Positions 1-9,877 of a stretch of DNA of 64,000 bases are shown piece by piece. This DNA is from Pseudomonadota bacterium (GTDB taxonomy: Bacteria; Pseudomonadota; Gammaproteobacteria; Xanthomonadales; Rhodanobacteraceae). Positions within the stretch are counted from its first letter, which is position 1. The number at the start of each line of letters is the position of its first letter. Under the pieces are notes generated by a model, which saw nothing but the letters and a program-made list of their open reading frames with translations, made no database searches and was not told where the DNA came from. The stretch spans positions 62,001-126,000 of the forward strand of contig JAFEFO010000026.1 of NCBI GenBank assembly GCA_018240565.1, given 5' to 3'. The translations under genes and the position numbers were made by a program.

Positions 1-866
1 TCCTGATTCCTGCCCATGTCGGCGAGCCAGCTCGAATACGTGCCGAGTGCGGATGAGTAGTAGAGGCTGTCGCCGTGGGCCGCCGCCGTATCGATGGCGC
101 GCATGAAATACTTGCGCGTGAGGTTTTCATCGCCCAGGTCCAGGCAGATCAGGGCGAGGTTGCGCAAGGTGCCCGCGAGGTCCACGCCGGTGCGCTCGCG
201 GATCGCCAGCGTGCGCATTTCCGTGTCGAAGGCAGTCGCGTAGTCGCCGCGGTCGCGTGCGATCAGGCCCAGGAGCGATTGCGCGCGGGCCACGTTGCGC
301 TCGTTGCCCCGTGCGATCGCTGCATCCAGCGAACGCTGCGTATGCTGTTCGGCGCTGTCGAGGCGGCCGTGGCGGCGGTCGACGATGCCGCGAAAGTATT
401 CGGCATCGATGCGGGCATCGGGCAGGTTTGCGCGTTCGGCCAGTTGCGACAATTCATTGGCGATGCGTTCGGTGCGCGCGTAGTCGCTGACCGCGGCCTG
501 TTCGCCGCGAAGATTCAGGATCTCGGCCGCCGCTTCAAGGTCGCCGTGAGACAAGGCGAGCCGTTGCGCACGCAGCCAGTGTGCGTCGGCCAGATCGTAA
601 TTGCCGAGCGCGTGTTCGACGCCACCGAGCAGGCGCTGCCATGCCATCGTGCCGTGCGTGCCGAACAGTGCCGGTATGGCCGGAGTGAGTGGATCCAACC
701 CGTGCTCGATCGCCACGCCCAGGTGCAGCGCGTTGATCGCTGCCTGCGCGCGCGGGTAGGTTTCGGCGGTGGTGGCAGCGCTGGCACCCGCGCACGCCAA
801 CGCGAATGCAAGGCCGATGCAGCATCGATGCCGCCAATTTGCATTCGTCCTGCCGCAATGCGTCAC
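1..866 (-). CDS. Exported TPR-repeat protein, C-terminus outside window
   Basis: The reading frame is open to the window edge, so the C-terminus is missing. It starts at a GTG preceded by GGGGAAGG about six bases upstream. The N-terminus has basic residues, then a hydrophobic stretch (CCIGLAFALACAGASA) that looks like a signal peptide. The rest is helical, with repeated patterns such as LRNLALICLDLGD and RDRGDYATAFDTEMRTLAI that match tetratricopeptide repeats. It is clearly paralogous to the next gene, the TPR/GGDEF protein at 991-3087: the two share LxNLALIYxDLGDxxxAxxYFxRA blocks, the FGTHGT/IGTRGA segment and overall order. If the paralogy continues, the missing part could carry a transmembrane helix and a GGDEF domain, but this cannot be seen. 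Function is unknown; a periplasmic sensor role is an inference. Confidence 0.75.
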   Translation of the reverse strand, partial: MTHCGRTNANWRHRCCIGLAFALACAGASAATTAETYPRAQAAINALHLGVAIEHGLDPLTPAIPALFGTHGTMAWQRLLGGVEHALGNYDLADAHWLRAQRLALSHGDLEAAAEILNLRGEQAAVSDYARTERIANELSQLAERANLPDARIDAEYFRGIVDRRHGRLDSAEQHTQRSLDAAIARGNERNVARAQSLLGLIARDRGDYATAFDTEMRTLAIRERTGVDLAGTLRNLALICLDLGDENLTRKYFMRAIDTAAAHGDSLYYSSALGTYSSWLADMGRNQ

Positions 867-990
867 ATGCCTTCCCCGTGCGATTCCCGTCTGAACCGCG
901 TGCCGAACCAGTGTAACCCACGGCGTGAACCGGCAAGACCCGTGCCAACTTCACCCAGATCGAAGGATCATCGCGCAACCCACCCAGCCC

Positions 991-3087
991 TCAGGCCACG
1001 TGCAGCATGACGCAATCGCGGCCCGCGGACTTCGCCGCATAGACCGCCTTGTCGGCGGCTTCGATGAGATTTTCCAGACGCGCCGATGCTGGCAAGTGCG
1101 ACAAAACGGCCACGCCGACGCTGATCGTCACCGTGTCCCTTCCGCCGGGCAGGAATCCTTCCAGCGCATTGGTCACATGCGTGCGCAACCGTTCGGCGAT
1201 TTGCACGGCATCCGCCGCACGCTTGCCGGCGATCACGGCCATGAATTCCTCGCCCCCGTAGCGGCCGAGCAGGTCGCCGGGTTCGAGCCACTGGCGCAGG
1301 GCCTGCACGCCGGCGACCAGCACGCGGTCGCCAGACAGATGCCCGTGCGTGTCGTTGATGTGCTTGAAATGATCGAAATCGATCAGCAGCAGGGCCAGAT
1401 CGCCGCCATGGCGCCGGCAATCGGCGATGCGCGCGTCGAGCTGGCGCAACAGGTGCCCGCGGTTTGAAATGCCGGTCAGCGGATCATTGATCGCGGCCTG
1501 ATACAGTTCGTCGGCCTGCTGCTGCAGGCGCTCGTTGGCCTGGCTCAGCGCCGAACGCTGGGATTCGACTTCCGCATTGCGCACGGCCAGCGCGCGGTTG
1601 AGCCGGCGCACGCCGAGGAAGCGCCACGCCAGCAGCAGCAGGACCGCGCCCAGGCCGGCGGCGGCGATGATGCCGTAGTTGCGTTGCAGGTGCTGTTGCG
1701 CCAGACGTGCAGCCTGAAGCTGGTTTTCCTTGTTGGCCAGCGCCAGCTGCTGGTCGGCGGCGGTCCGAGCGTACTGGCTTTCCAGCGCGGCGAGGCGGCG
1801 GCTGGCGCGCGTACCCAGGAGGTCTTCGCGCAGGGCGGCTGCCGCGTGCGCGTATTGCAAGGCTTGCGCCGGCTTGCCGATGGCGGTGGCGATCTTTTCG
1901 CGCAATTCGTTCACTTCGACCATGAGCGGTTTGTAGCGTGCCGCTTGCGGATCGGCGAAGGCGGCCTGCACGAGGCGGCCGGCTTGCGCGGCGTCGCCGC
2001 GCGCGAGCGCGGCCTCGGCGAGGGAAACCTGGCTGTGGGCGAGGATCTCGTGCTGATTCAACTCACGTCCGATCGCAAGCGCTTCGTGCAGGCGCGCGTC
2101 GGCCTCGTCGAGGCGGCCCAGGCCGAGCAGGGCGCGGCCACTGTTGAGCACGTCGAAGCCGACCGATGGACGGTCGCCGATGGCACTGCTGACGGCCAGC
2201 GATTCTTCGGCCGCCGCCAGCGCCGGCGCGAATTCGCCGGCGTCGACCAGGAAGCCCGCCCAGGTGCCGAGCGTGGCCGCATAGTTGGCGCTGTCGCCGT
2301 GTCGGCGCGCGACATCCAGCGCGCGGCCGAAATAGTCGCGCGCGGTCGCGTCGTCGCCGAGGTCGCGATAGATCAGCGCCAGGTTGCGCAAGGTGAGTTC
2401 GAGCTGGTCGTCGGTGCGTTCGCGGATGGCCAGTGCCTGCCGGAACAGGTCCAGCGCCGTGGCGTAGTCGCCGCGATCGCGCGCCAGCGTGCCGAGATTG
2501 GACAGCGCGGTGGCGGTCCCCGGCGCCAAGCCAAGTGCCCGCTGCAGCGCCAAGGCTCGTTGCGCATGCGCCTGCGCCTCGTCGAGATGACCACGACGCC
2601 GCGCGACGACGCCCAGGTACTCTTCGGCCGTTGCCTGTGCCCAGGGCAGGTTGGCGCGGGCGGCCAGTTGTGCCAGATCATTGGACAGGCTTTCGGCGCG
2701 ATCGTAGTTGCCGGTCAGGATGGCAATCTCGCCACGGCTGACCGCACTGGCCGCGGCATCGTCCGGGTCATCGAACGCCATCGCCATCGTTTGCGCTCGG
2801 CGCAGGTGCTTTTCGGCGGTGGCGTAGGAATCCAGCGCCAGGAACGTGCCACCCAGCAGGCGCTCGAACGTGATCGCGCCGCGCGTGCCGATGATCGCGG
2901 GTACCGCCGGCGCCAGGGGCGCAAGATTGTCCTCGATCACGGCCGCGAGACGCTGCGAGTCGGCCGCGGCCAAGGCGCGGGGATAGGCCGCCGGATCGAC
3001 GGGGTTGTTGGCGAGCACGCTGGTCGAGAGCGCCAGCGCGGCGCATGCCAACCAACGTGCCAGAGGCAGGATCACGCCAGCCTTCAT
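991..3087 (-). CDS. TPR-sensor diguanylate cyclase (GGDEF)
   Basis: Predicted to make cyclic di-GMP from two GTP. A signal-like N-terminus (cleavage after ALSTSVLA) is followed by about 440 residues of TPR repeats, expected in the periplasm. A transmembrane helix spans about residues 471-493, then a short coiled coil (about 500-530), then a C-terminal GGDEF domain (about 530-695) with the active loop GGEEF at 611-615. The usual allosteric I-site RxxD just before the loop is absent (EPGD at the place), so product inhibition through it is unlikely. At 698 residues it fits the TPR-TM-GGDEF architecture common in Lysobacterales. It lies just upstream of its truncated paralogue on the same strand and is divergent from rimO. 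The ligand sensed is unknown. Confidence 0.88.
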   Translation of the reverse strand: MKAGVILPLARWLACAALALSTSVLANNPVDPAAYPRALAAADSQRLAAVIEDNLAPLAPAVPAIIGTRGAITFERLLGGTFLALDSYATAEKHLRRAQTMAMAFDDPDDAAASAVSRGEIAILTGNYDRAESLSNDLAQLAARANLPWAQATAEEYLGVVARRRGHLDEAQAHAQRALALQRALGLAPGTATALSNLGTLARDRGDYATALDLFRQALAIRERTDDQLELTLRNLALIYRDLGDDATARDYFGRALDVARRHGDSANYAATLGTWAGFLVDAGEFAPALAAAEESLAVSSAIGDRPSVGFDVLNSGRALLGLGRLDEADARLHEALAIGRELNQHEILAHSQVSLAEAALARGDAAQAGRLVQAAFADPQAARYKPLMVEVNELREKIATAIGKPAQALQYAHAAAALREDLLGTRASRRLAALESQYARTAADQQLALANKENQLQAARLAQQHLQRNYGIIAAAGLGAVLLLLAWRFLGVRRLNRALAVRNAEVESQRSALSQANERLQQQADELYQAAINDPLTGISNRGHLLRQLDARIADCRRHGGDLALLLIDFDHFKHINDTHGHLSGDRVLVAGVQALRQWLEPGDLLGRYGGEEFMAVIAGKRAADAVQIAERLRTHVTNALEGFLPGGRDTVTISVGVAVLSHLPASARLENLIEAADKAVYAAKSAGRDCVMLHVA

Positions 3088-3183
3088 CGGACCCGCCTGT
3101 CGTTTTCGGTGCGGCTCCCCAGCGAAACCGCAAACCCGTCAAGTGTAAACTACGCGCCCGCACCGGCGCCAATCTATTCCTGA

Positions 3184-4503
3184 ATGAGCAAAACTTCGCC
3201 AAAAATCGGATTCGTCAGCCTCGGCTGCCCCAAGGCGCTGGTCGATTCCGAACGCATCCTCACGCAATTGCGCGTGGAAGGCTACGAGATCGTGCCGAGC
3301 TACGGTGCGGCCGACGTGGTCGTGGTCAACACCTGCGGTTTCATCGATTCGGCGGTGGCCGAGTCGCTCGATGCCATCGGCGAGGCGCTGGCGGAAAACG
3401 GCAAGGTCATCGTCACCGGTTGCCTGGGCAAGCGTGCGGAGGTGATCCGTGAAGCGCATCCGGACGTGCTCGCCATCACCGGCCCGCAGGATTACGCAAG
3501 CGTGATGAGCGCAGTGCACAAACAAGTGCCGCGCAAGCACGATCCGCACCTGGACCTGGTGCCGGCGCAGGGTATCAAGCTCACGCCGAAGCATTACGCT
3601 TATCTGAAGATTTCCGAAGGCTGCAACCATCGTTGCACCTTCTGCATCATCCCGTCGATGCGAGGTGACCTGGTGTCACGGCCGATCGATGAAGTATTGA
3701 TCGAAGCCGAAAAACTCGTGCGTGGCGGCGTCAAGGAGCTGCTGGTGATCTCGCAAGACACCAGCGCCTACGGCGTGGACATGAAATACGCGGCGCGCGA
3801 CTGGCGCGGCCGGTCGTATCGCACGCGCATGACGCAATTGTGCGAAGCGCTTGCAGAACTGGGCGCGTGGGTGCGCCTGCACTATGTGTATCCGTATCCG
3901 CACGTGGACGAAATCATTCCGCTGATGGCGGACGGCAAAATCCTGCCGTACCTGGACATTCCGTTCCAGCATGCGAGTCCGCGCATCCTCAAACTGATGA
4001 AGCGCCCCGGCGCGGTCGACAAGGTGCTCGCTCGCGTGCACGCGTGGCGCAAGGCATGTCCCGACATCACCATCCGCAGCACCTTCATCGTCGGCTTTCC
4101 CGGTGAGACCGAAGCCGAGTTCGAGGAACTGCTCGCGTTCCTCGACGCCGCGCAACTCGATCGCGTCGGTGCATTCGCGTATTCGCCGGTGGATGGCGCC
4201 AAGGCCAATGAACTGCCCGATCCGGTGCCCGAAGAACTCAAGCAGGAACGCCTCGAACGCTTCATGGCCAAGCAGGCGGCGATCAGCGCGGCCAAGCTCA
4301 AGCACAAGATCGGCAAGACGCTCAAAGCCCTGGTCGATCACGTCGATGGTGTAGGCGCGATCGCGCGCACCAGCGCCGATGCGCCGGAAATCGATGGCGT
4401 GCTGCGCATCCGCGACGGGCAGAAACTCAAGCCGGGTCAGTTCGCGGATGTGCATATCGAATCGGCCGACGAGCACGATCTGGCCGGTCGCATCGCGGCC
4501 TGA
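3184..4503 (+). CDS. rimO: Ribosomal protein S12 methylthiotransferase RimO
   Basis: Radical-SAM enzyme that adds a methylthio group to an aspartate of ribosomal protein S12. The 439-residue protein has the full family layout: an N-terminal UPF0004 domain beginning [15 protein letters not shown], the radical-SAM cluster motif CNHRCTFC (CX3CX2C) near residue 148, and a C-terminal TRAM-like segment. The [12 protein letters not shown] opening and [16 protein letters not shown] context separate RimO from MiaB. It is divergent from the diguanylate cyclase gene and is followed after five bases by the DUF3025 gene, so the two may be cotranscribed. Confidence 0.95.
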   Translation: MSKTSPKIGFVSLGCPKALVDSERILTQLRVEGYEIVPSYGAADVVVVNTCGFIDSAVAESLDAIGEALAENGKVIVTGCLGKRAEVIREAHPDVLAITGPQDYASVMSAVHKQVPRKHDPHLDLVPAQGIKLTPKHYAYLKISEGCNHRCTFCIIPSMRGDLVSRPIDEVLIEAEKLVRGGVKELLVISQDTSAYGVDMKYAARDWRGRSYRTRMTQLCEALAELGAWVRLHYVYPYPHVDEIIPLMADGKILPYLDIPFQHASPRILKLMKRPGAVDKVLARVHAWRKACPDITIRSTFIVGFPGETEAEFEELLAFLDAAQLDRVGAFAYSPVDGAKANELPDPVPEELKQERLERFMAKQAAISAAKLKHKIGKTLKALVDHVDGVGAIARTSADAPEIDGVLRIRDGQKLKPGQFADVHIESADEHDLAGRIAA

Positions 4504-4508
4504 GAGCC

Positions 4509-5321
4509 ATGCGCTTCGTCGCGCCCGCGCGGGAAGTTGTCGATCCTGGCGTCTTTGCGCGTCCGCCTCTTTCGCAATGGAGCGAATACGAAGATCTGCT
4601 GCGTGGCGAATGGCCGGACATCGCGCAGTTGAACGCGCGCCGGTCGGATGCGTCGTCTCGCTTCGTTGCGCAGACTCCCGAGTTGCTTGCCGACGGCGAA
4701 CACTACGAACAACGAATCTTCGGGTGCGGCGCCATCGCCACGCGCGAGCGCAACTGGCACGACCTGCTCAATGCGCTCATCTGGTTGCGTTATCCGCAGC
4801 TCAAGCGCGCACTCAATGCGCGCCAGGTCGCCGAGATCGCGAGCGCCGGGCCGAAATGCCGCACGCGTGCCCAATGCGCGCTCACCCATTTCGACGAGGG
4901 CGGCGTCGTTGTCGGGGTGCGCGACACCGGTTTGCTGGCGATGTGGGATGCGCACGACTGGCATGGCCTGTTCTGGCGCGAACGCGAGGCGTGGTCGGAC
5001 GGACGCATCGAGGCCGTGGTGTTCGGTCACGCCTTGCTCGAACATGCGCTTGTGCCGACGCAACTGCTGGTCGGCAAGTGCGTCGTGGCGACGCTGCAAA
5101 GTGAAAATGTGGAAAGTGCAACGCAGTCGGTCTCCTGCGCGATCGCGCGAGGGGAAATCCTGAACGACCCGCAGGAACTGCGGCCGCTGCCGCTATCCGG
5201 CATTCCGGGCTGGCATGCGGAAAATGTCAGCGAGGGGTTTTATCGCGCGGCAGCGTGCTTTCAACCATTGCGTTCGGGGCGGCGTTACCCAGCGGCCTTG
5301 TGTTTGCATCACAACATCTGA
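4509..5321 (+). CDS. DUF3025 family protein
   Basis: A 270-residue protein with no visible signal peptide or membrane helix. The pattern (LNARR...RF, then NWHDLLNALIWLRYPQLKRALNARQ, then HALLEHALVP near the C-terminus) matches what I know of DUF3025, a family of unknown function in Gammaproteobacteria and Betaproteobacteria. It follows rimO after five bases and is followed by the vapBC module. No catalytic motif can be named with confidence. Confidence 0.75.
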   Translation: MRFVAPAREVVDPGVFARPPLSQWSEYEDLLRGEWPDIAQLNARRSDASSRFVAQTPELLADGEHYEQRIFGCGAIATRERNWHDLLNALIWLRYPQLKRALNARQVAEIASAGPKCRTRAQCALTHFDEGGVVVGVRDTGLLAMWDAHDWHGLFWREREAWSDGRIEAVVFGHALLEHALVPTQLLVGKCVVATLQSENVESATQSVSCAIARGEILNDPQELRPLPLSGIPGWHAENVSEGFYRAAACFQPLRSGRRYPAALCLHHNI

Positions 5322-5333
5322 TGCGATAGCATC
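5320..5333. promoter_or_regulatory. Inverted repeat upstream of vapBC, candidate operator
   Basis: GATGC-GATA-GCATC is a perfect five-base inverted repeat 31 bases before the antitoxin start. VapB-type antitoxins usually repress their own operon by binding such palindromes, so this is a plausible operator. It overlaps the last two bases of the preceding DUF3025 gene. Confidence 0.35.
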
Positions 5334-5364
5334 TCCACATCATTTGAATCGAAGGTGGACTGCC

Positions 5365-5610
5365 ATGCGCACCACTTTGGATATCGACGACGACGTGCTG
5401 TCGGCGGCCAAGGAAATTGCGCGCCGCAACGGCGAAACGGCGGGTCGGACGGTGTCGGATCTGATCCGGCGTGCGCTGACGCAGACGCCTGTGCGTGCTC
5501 ACGAAGTTCGCGAGCCGGAGTCGTTTTACGGATTCAGGCCCTTTCCCCCCAGCGGACGCATCGTCACCAACGAACTGATAAACCGAATCCGCGATGAAGA
5601 AGGGATTTGA
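5365..5610 (+). CDS. vapB: VapB-type antitoxin, ribbon-helix-helix
   Basis: An 81-residue protein beginning MRTTLDIDDDVLSAAKEIA, the typical beta strand and helix of a ribbon-helix-helix DNA-binding domain. The middle (GRTVSDLIRRAL) forms the second helix, and the C-terminal part (residues 45-81, with FYGFRPFPPSGRIVT) would bind the toxin. The ATG at 5365 is chosen because it begins the domain. The stop codon overlaps the toxin start (TGATG), as usual in vapBC operons. It should neutralise the adjacent PIN ribonuclease. Confidence 0.85.
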   Translation: MRTTLDIDDDVLSAAKEIARRNGETAGRTVSDLIRRALTQTPVRAHEVREPESFYGFRPFPPSGRIVTNELINRIRDEEGI

Positions 5611-6038
5611 TGCGAGCCTTGCTCGACGTCAACTTCCTGATCGCCTTGCTCGATGCGTCGCATGTGCATCATGGGCAAGCGCATGCGTGGCTGGATCGCA
5701 ATGTCCATGACGGATGGGCGTCGTGCCCGATCACGCAAAATGGTTGCGTGCGCATCCTGTCGCAAGCGGCCTATCCTGCCAGCAAGCCCATCGCGGAAGT
5801 CGCCCTTCGCTTGCGCGACGCTACCCGAGGCGTCAACCACGAGTTCTGGCCAGACGATGTGAGTGCACTTGGCGATGACGTTCTCGACTGGGGGCGAATC
5901 CTCGGCGCCCGGCAGATCACCGACGCCTATCTGCTCGCCTTGGCGATGACGCACAACGGCCGGCTCGTCACTTTCGATCGCAACGTCCCGCTGGCGGTGG
6001 TACGCGGCGCGGCGGCGCGGCATCTCGCGGTCATTTGA
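5610..6038 (+). CDS. vapC: VapC-type PIN-domain ribonuclease toxin
   Basis: A 142-residue PIN-domain protein, expected to be a magnesium-dependent RNase inhibited by the antitoxin just upstream. The first acidic residue is in [12 protein letters not shown], and later acidic residues lie in [10 protein letters not shown] and VTFDRNV, as in VapC enzymes. The ATG overlapping the antitoxin stop is preferred over an in-frame TTG one codon upstream. The 3' end overlaps the end of greB on the opposite strand by eight bases, so the module is packed tightly against a core gene. Confidence 0.88.
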   Translation: MRALLDVNFLIALLDASHVHHGQAHAWLDRNVHDGWASCPITQNGCVRILSQAAYPASKPIAEVALRLRDATRGVNHEFWPDDVSALGDDVLDWGRILGARQITDAYLLALAMTHNGRLVTFDRNVPLAVVRGAAARHLAVI

Positions 6039-6537
6039 GTCCGTCGTAGTCGACGGCGATCACGGTGAAACGTCGCATGCCACCCGGCAGCGCGGCCTCG
6101 AATTCGTCATCAATGCGTTTTTTAAGCGCCGCGCGCGCCAGCGGCGAGTCGATGCTGATGCAGCCGGTTGCCGCATCGGTTTCGTCCGGACCGACGATGC
6201 GATAGCGATGCGCGGTGCCATCGTCGTCTTCGACCTGGAACCAACAGCCAAAGAATATCGCTTCGCGGTCAGTGGGGACGCCTTGCGCGATCTTCAGTGC
6301 GGGAATGCGTTTGGACAGATAGCGCACGCGGCGGTCGATCTCGCCGAGTTGCTTCTTGCGGTAGGTGTATTCGGCGTTTTCCGAGCGGTCGCCCTCGGCG
6401 GCAGCGGCGGCCAGCGCCTTGACCACTTCCGGGCGGCGCACGCGCCACAAGTCATCGAGTTCGGCCTTGAGCCGGTGATGTCCGTCCGCGGTGATGATCG
6501 CGGTGGACGCGGCCTGTGGCGGGCGCCAGCGGCTCAC
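6031..6537 (-). CDS. greB: Transcription elongation factor GreB
   Basis: Rescues backtracked RNA polymerase by stimulating transcript cleavage. The 168-residue protein has the N-terminal coiled coil with the acidic tip ([20 protein letters not shown]) and the C-terminal FKBP-like domain with [23 protein letters not shown]. The RSENAEYxYxKK wording and the acidic patch are typical of GreB rather than GreA. Its start overlaps the stop of the upstream TPR membrane-protein gene by four bases (ATGA), so the two are probably translationally coupled. Confidence 0.93.
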   Translation of the reverse strand: MSRWRPPQAASTAIITADGHHRLKAELDDLWRVRRPEVVKALAAAAAEGDRSENAEYTYRKKQLGEIDRRVRYLSKRIPALKIAQGVPTDREAIFFGCWFQVEDDDGTAHRYRIVGPDETDAATGCISIDSPLARAALKKRIDDEFEAALPGGMRRFTVIAVDYDGLK

Positions 6538-7841
6538 GGCGCGAACGGAGTGGCGGGCTTTGCCGGCGTTGCCGCGAGTTGGTCGAGGAAGGCCAGGTAG
6601 GCGTTCACCTCGGGAATCACCGGATCGTTCGGCAAGCTCAGCTTGATCTGGTTGAGCATGGCGCGCGCCTGCATTTCCTTGTTCATGCGTTCAGCCCACA
6701 ATTTCGCGGCAAGCAGGTAATTGCGACCGATGTCCGCATGGTTGCGAAAGCGCTTGTGGAAACCGGCGAGCAGACCGAGCGCGATCTGGGTCTGGCCGGC
6801 ATCGGCGGCGGCGTGGGCCAGGCGCGTGATGTCTTCGGCGTGGTCGAGCACGAATGCGGGATCGGCCGACAGGCATTCGCGCGCGACGTCGATGGCGCGG
6901 CGATCCTGGTGCCTGGCCAGAAGCAGCGGAACATACGTCTTGCCGTGCGTGGCGAGCGCGGCCTTGTCGCCGTCCTGGCGCAACCAGTGCCGGTATTCGT
7001 CGTGTACCGGTAGCAGGTCGGCATGCGCGGCGAGTTCCTCGCGCAACAGCGTCGCCGCACCGCGCACGTCGCCGCCAGCGGCGCGCTCGCGCGCGGCGTC
7101 CAGGATCGCGCGGGACTTGTCCGTATGCGGGATTTCGTCCTGCAATTCCAGATGACCGGTGTAGCCCAGTTCGTCGGCGTGTTCGTGGATCACGCAGCCG
7201 ATCAGGTGGAAGTTGGCGATCATCAGGTAGCCGACGACGAAATACACCACGGGCACCGCAACGAATCCCGGCAGCACCGGTTCAAGGGCCAGCGCGACAA
7301 TGCTTTGCACGAACAAGGCGCCGATGAACAGGGCGGCGAGCAGCAGGTACCAGCGGCCGATGCGCGCGGCGATCATCAGCCACACCAGCGGATTGAGCGC
7401 ACGCACCAGACCTTCTTCGAGCGCCAGGATCATCATCATCGCCGGCAGGGCGCTCATCAGCAGCGCGCCAATGACGAACGCCGCGGGGCGGCCGAAATAA
7501 AAGTGCACGAGCATGATGATGGCGCTGATCAGGATCGCCAGGGCAACGGCGTAACGCCCGATGCCTTCGCTCACCGTCAACGCGATTTCAGGCGCTTGCA
7601 TGCGGCCGTTCGCGCTCCAGCGCAGCACTTCGAACGCGTACTGGAAGAATGACGCCCAAACCAGCAGATCGAGCAAGGCGCCCAGCGCCGGCACGAATTG
7701 CACCAGATGCGCGACGGCGATGGCGAGGATCGTGGTGAGTGCCGCGGGTTGCAGCGGGTAGCCGAATGCCTGCGGCCAGCGTTCGCGCAAGGGCGGCGCA
7801 ACCGCGGCGGTTTCGGGACTCGCGCTCGGCGTTTCGGTCAT
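6534..7841 (-). CDS. Membrane protein with cytoplasmic TPR-like tail
   Basis: A 435-residue protein. The N-terminal half (about residues 30-225) has roughly six hydrophobic segments, for example [20 protein letters not shown] and [21 protein letters not shown], reminiscent of DUF4013-type membrane domains. The C-terminal half (about 240-430) is soluble, helical and TPR-like ([38 protein letters not shown]). The function is not known to me. It is coupled to greB downstream and is divergent from mltD. Confidence 0.7.
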   Translation of the reverse strand: MTETPSASPETAAVAPPLRERWPQAFGYPLQPAALTTILAIAVAHLVQFVPALGALLDLLVWASFFQYAFEVLRWSANGRMQAPEIALTVSEGIGRYAVALAILISAIIMLVHFYFGRPAAFVIGALLMSALPAMMMILALEEGLVRALNPLVWLMIAARIGRWYLLLAALFIGALFVQSIVALALEPVLPGFVAVPVVYFVVGYLMIANFHLIGCVIHEHADELGYTGHLELQDEIPHTDKSRAILDAARERAAGGDVRGAATLLREELAAHADLLPVHDEYRHWLRQDGDKAALATHGKTYVPLLLARHQDRRAIDVARECLSADPAFVLDHAEDITRLAHAAADAGQTQIALGLLAGFHKRFRNHADIGRNYLLAAKLWAERMNKEMQARAMLNQIKLSLPNDPVIPEVNAYLAFLDQLAATPAKPATPFAP

Positions 7842-7927
7842 GGCTCGCGCATTGTATCGGCCTGCGGCCGGGGTTGTCGCGGCGCGTCATGCCGGTAAAC
7901 TGCGCGAAACATCGTGGAGTTCCGATC

Positions 7928-9370
7928 ATGCGTCGCTTGAGTATTGTCGTCGTCCCATGCCTGTTGCTCACGGCCTGCGCAGGGCAACCCCCGCATTCGC
8001 AAACCATGGCGCCCGACAATGCCGTTGCTGCGCTGTACGCGCGCCTGGATGCCGACACCGGCAACTATCTCGCCGCGCGCGGTGCGGAGGCCGCGCCGGA
8101 CAAGGCCAATGCGGCGCTGGATGACCTGCAAGCCGCCGCCGCGCAATGCGCGACGACGCGCGGCTGCGACAACGCGCGATTTCTCGCCGCGTTCGACAAA
8201 CTGTTGCGCGCGCCGGTGAATGCGCCTCCCGGCGCTGCGGATGCGGGTGACGATTCGCCGGATGCCGCCGTTGAAGCGGGCGAAACCTCGCCGGTTGTGG
8301 CCGCACTGCCGCAGGCCGGGCGTTCGGTGGCCCTGCTCAAGGGCCACAAACTCGCCGACATCATCGCGATAAACGATCCGATGAAGGTCGCGATCGAGCA
8401 GTGGCTGACGCAGTATCGACCGAACCTCATGCGGGCTTGGGAAAACTACCAGTACCTGCGCCACGAAATGTGGCCGCAATACGAAAAGGCCGGGCTGCCC
8501 GAGGCGTTGCTGTTCGGCATGCTGGCGCAGGAATCCGGCGGCAAGGTGCATGCGGTGTCGCGCTCCGGCGCGAGCGGGCCGCTGCAATTCATGTCCGCGA
8601 CCGGTGCGCGCTTTGGCCTGGGCGTCGTCAACGGTTTCGACCAGCGTTTCGATCCGGCGCAGGCGGCGCGCGCGAATGCGGCCTATATCAATGAGCAGTT
8701 GGGCGTATTCAACGACAACCTGGAATTGGCGGTCGCTGCCTACAACGGTGGCGAAGGCGCGATGCAGCGCCTGGCGCAGCGCAATCCGGACCAGGGCTTC
8801 TGGAGTCCGAAGATCTATTTTTCGGTGTCGCAGGAAACCCGCGACTACGTGCCGATGGTGCTCGCCGCGGCGTGGCTGTTCCTGCATCCGGAGCGCTACA
8901 ACCTGCAGTTCCCGAAAGTCGATACCGTGCCGGCGCACATCGCCTTGAAACTGCCGGCATCGATCGATGAGCTGACGGTGTGCCTGGGCCAGGACGGCAA
9001 TCCCGATGGCTGGTTCCGCACCTTGCGCAACCTCAACCCGGCCTGGGATCCGCGTCAGAAACTTGCCGCCGGCACGCCGCTTGACGTGCCCGCGTCGCTC
9101 GCGGCGGACTATGAGAAATTGTGCACAAGTGGAAAATGGGTCGAGCTGGCCGCCGACCTGCATGCCGCCGCCGAACCGGTGGCGCCGGCGCGGCCCGCTC
9201 GACCGGAACCGAAGCGTTACGTGGTGCGCCGCGGCGACACGCTCGGTTCGATCGCGCGCCGGAACGGCTGTTCGAGCGGCGATCTGGCGCGGCTGAACCA
9301 CCTCAAGCCGCCGCATTTCCTCTTGCAGGTCGGCCAGGGCCTGCGCATCGACGGTTGTCGCCGGGAATAG
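7928..9370 (+). CDS. mltD: Membrane-bound lytic transglycosylase D
   Basis: Cleaves peptidoglycan glycan strands non-hydrolytically, leaving 1,6-anhydromuropeptides. The 480-residue protein starts with a lipoprotein signal peptide ending LLLTAC (lipobox, lipidated Cys about residue 17), which implies anchoring in the outer membrane. The goose-type SLT domain (about residues 170-330) carries the catalytic glutamate in LAQESGG near residue 200, followed by ASGPLQFM and a later AYNGGEG. One LysM domain (about 432-478, YVVRRGDTLGSIARRNG) binds peptidoglycan. E. coli MltD has two LysM domains. The ATG at 7928 is chosen because it begins the signal peptide. Confidence 0.92.
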   Translation: MRRLSIVVVPCLLLTACAGQPPHSQTMAPDNAVAALYARLDADTGNYLAARGAEAAPDKANAALDDLQAAAAQCATTRGCDNARFLAAFDKLLRAPVNAPPGAADAGDDSPDAAVEAGETSPVVAALPQAGRSVALLKGHKLADIIAINDPMKVAIEQWLTQYRPNLMRAWENYQYLRHEMWPQYEKAGLPEALLFGMLAQESGGKVHAVSRSGASGPLQFMSATGARFGLGVVNGFDQRFDPAQAARANAAYINEQLGVFNDNLELAVAAYNGGEGAMQRLAQRNPDQGFWSPKIYFSVSQETRDYVPMVLAAAWLFLHPERYNLQFPKVDTVPAHIALKLPASIDELTVCLGQDGNPDGWFRTLRNLNPAWDPRQKLAAGTPLDVPASLAADYEKLCTSGKWVELAADLHAAAEPVAPARPARPEPKRYVVRRGDTLGSIARRNGCSSGDLARLNHLKPPHFLLQVGQGLRIDGCRRE

Positions 9371-9381
9371 CGCGCAAGAAA

Positions 9382-9401
9382 ACGCCGGGCGAGCCCGGCG
9401 T
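9382..9401. terminator. Hairpin between convergent genes
   Basis: ACGCCGGGC-GA-GCCCGGCGT forms a nine-base perfect stem just after mltD. On the minus strand it is followed by TTTTCTT, so it could end transcription of the small convergent gene better than mltD. It may act in both directions. Confidence 0.65.
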
Positions 9402-9427
9402 GAATGTTTCGACGTTGGAAGACGGAT

Positions 9428-9877
9428 TCAGGCCGCGGCTTGGCCGCTGGGCTGCGTGGCCCACAGCGTGTCGGCCGGATTGGCCGGCATCGATTCCTTG
9501 AGCAGGCGCAGGGTGCGCATCAGATGACGGTGCAGCTCCTGCATGTCGGTGTAGGTTGACTCGCGGGTTTCGTAGTACGCCACCGTCAGCCACAGTGCGA
9601 TGCCACGCAACTGCAGATGCGGATTGTCAGCCTTGATGCGCGCGTAGCCGATGTCGGTGCCGTTGCCCCACGGCTGGTAGCGCTGGCCCTGGTCGACGGT
9701 GCCGTACAGGTGCGGAAACTCGCACTTGGCCGCGCTGGCGAATTCGCGCATGGCGATGGCGGCCAGTTGCCGGCGCGTGGCCAGCGGCAGGTCCGCGATG
9801 GTTTTTTCGATCTCGCGGAACTGGCGGTTGAGCTGGATTGAACGGGTCAAAGCGATGATTCGAGTGACGATACGCAT
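9428..9877 (-). CDS. Hypothetical protein, 149 residues
   Basis: I do not recognise this family. The ATG at 9877 is chosen because AGGGGCT lies about five bases upstream, while the in-frame ATG at 9919 has no ribosome-binding site. The protein begins MRIVTRIIALTRSIQLNRQF, has a helical N-terminal part (REIEKTIADLPLATRRQLAAIA), a central stretch with FPHLYGTVDQGQRYQPWGNG, and a helical C-terminus. There is no signal peptide or clear membrane segment. It converges on mltD. Codon use resembles the neighbours, so it is likely a real gene. Confidence 0.6.
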   Translation of the reverse strand: MRIVTRIIALTRSIQLNRQFREIEKTIADLPLATRRQLAAIAMREFASAAKCEFPHLYGTVDQGQRYQPWGNGTDIGYARIKADNPHLQLRGIALWLTVAYYETRESTYTDMQELHRHLMRTLRLLKESMPANPADTLWATQPSGQAAA

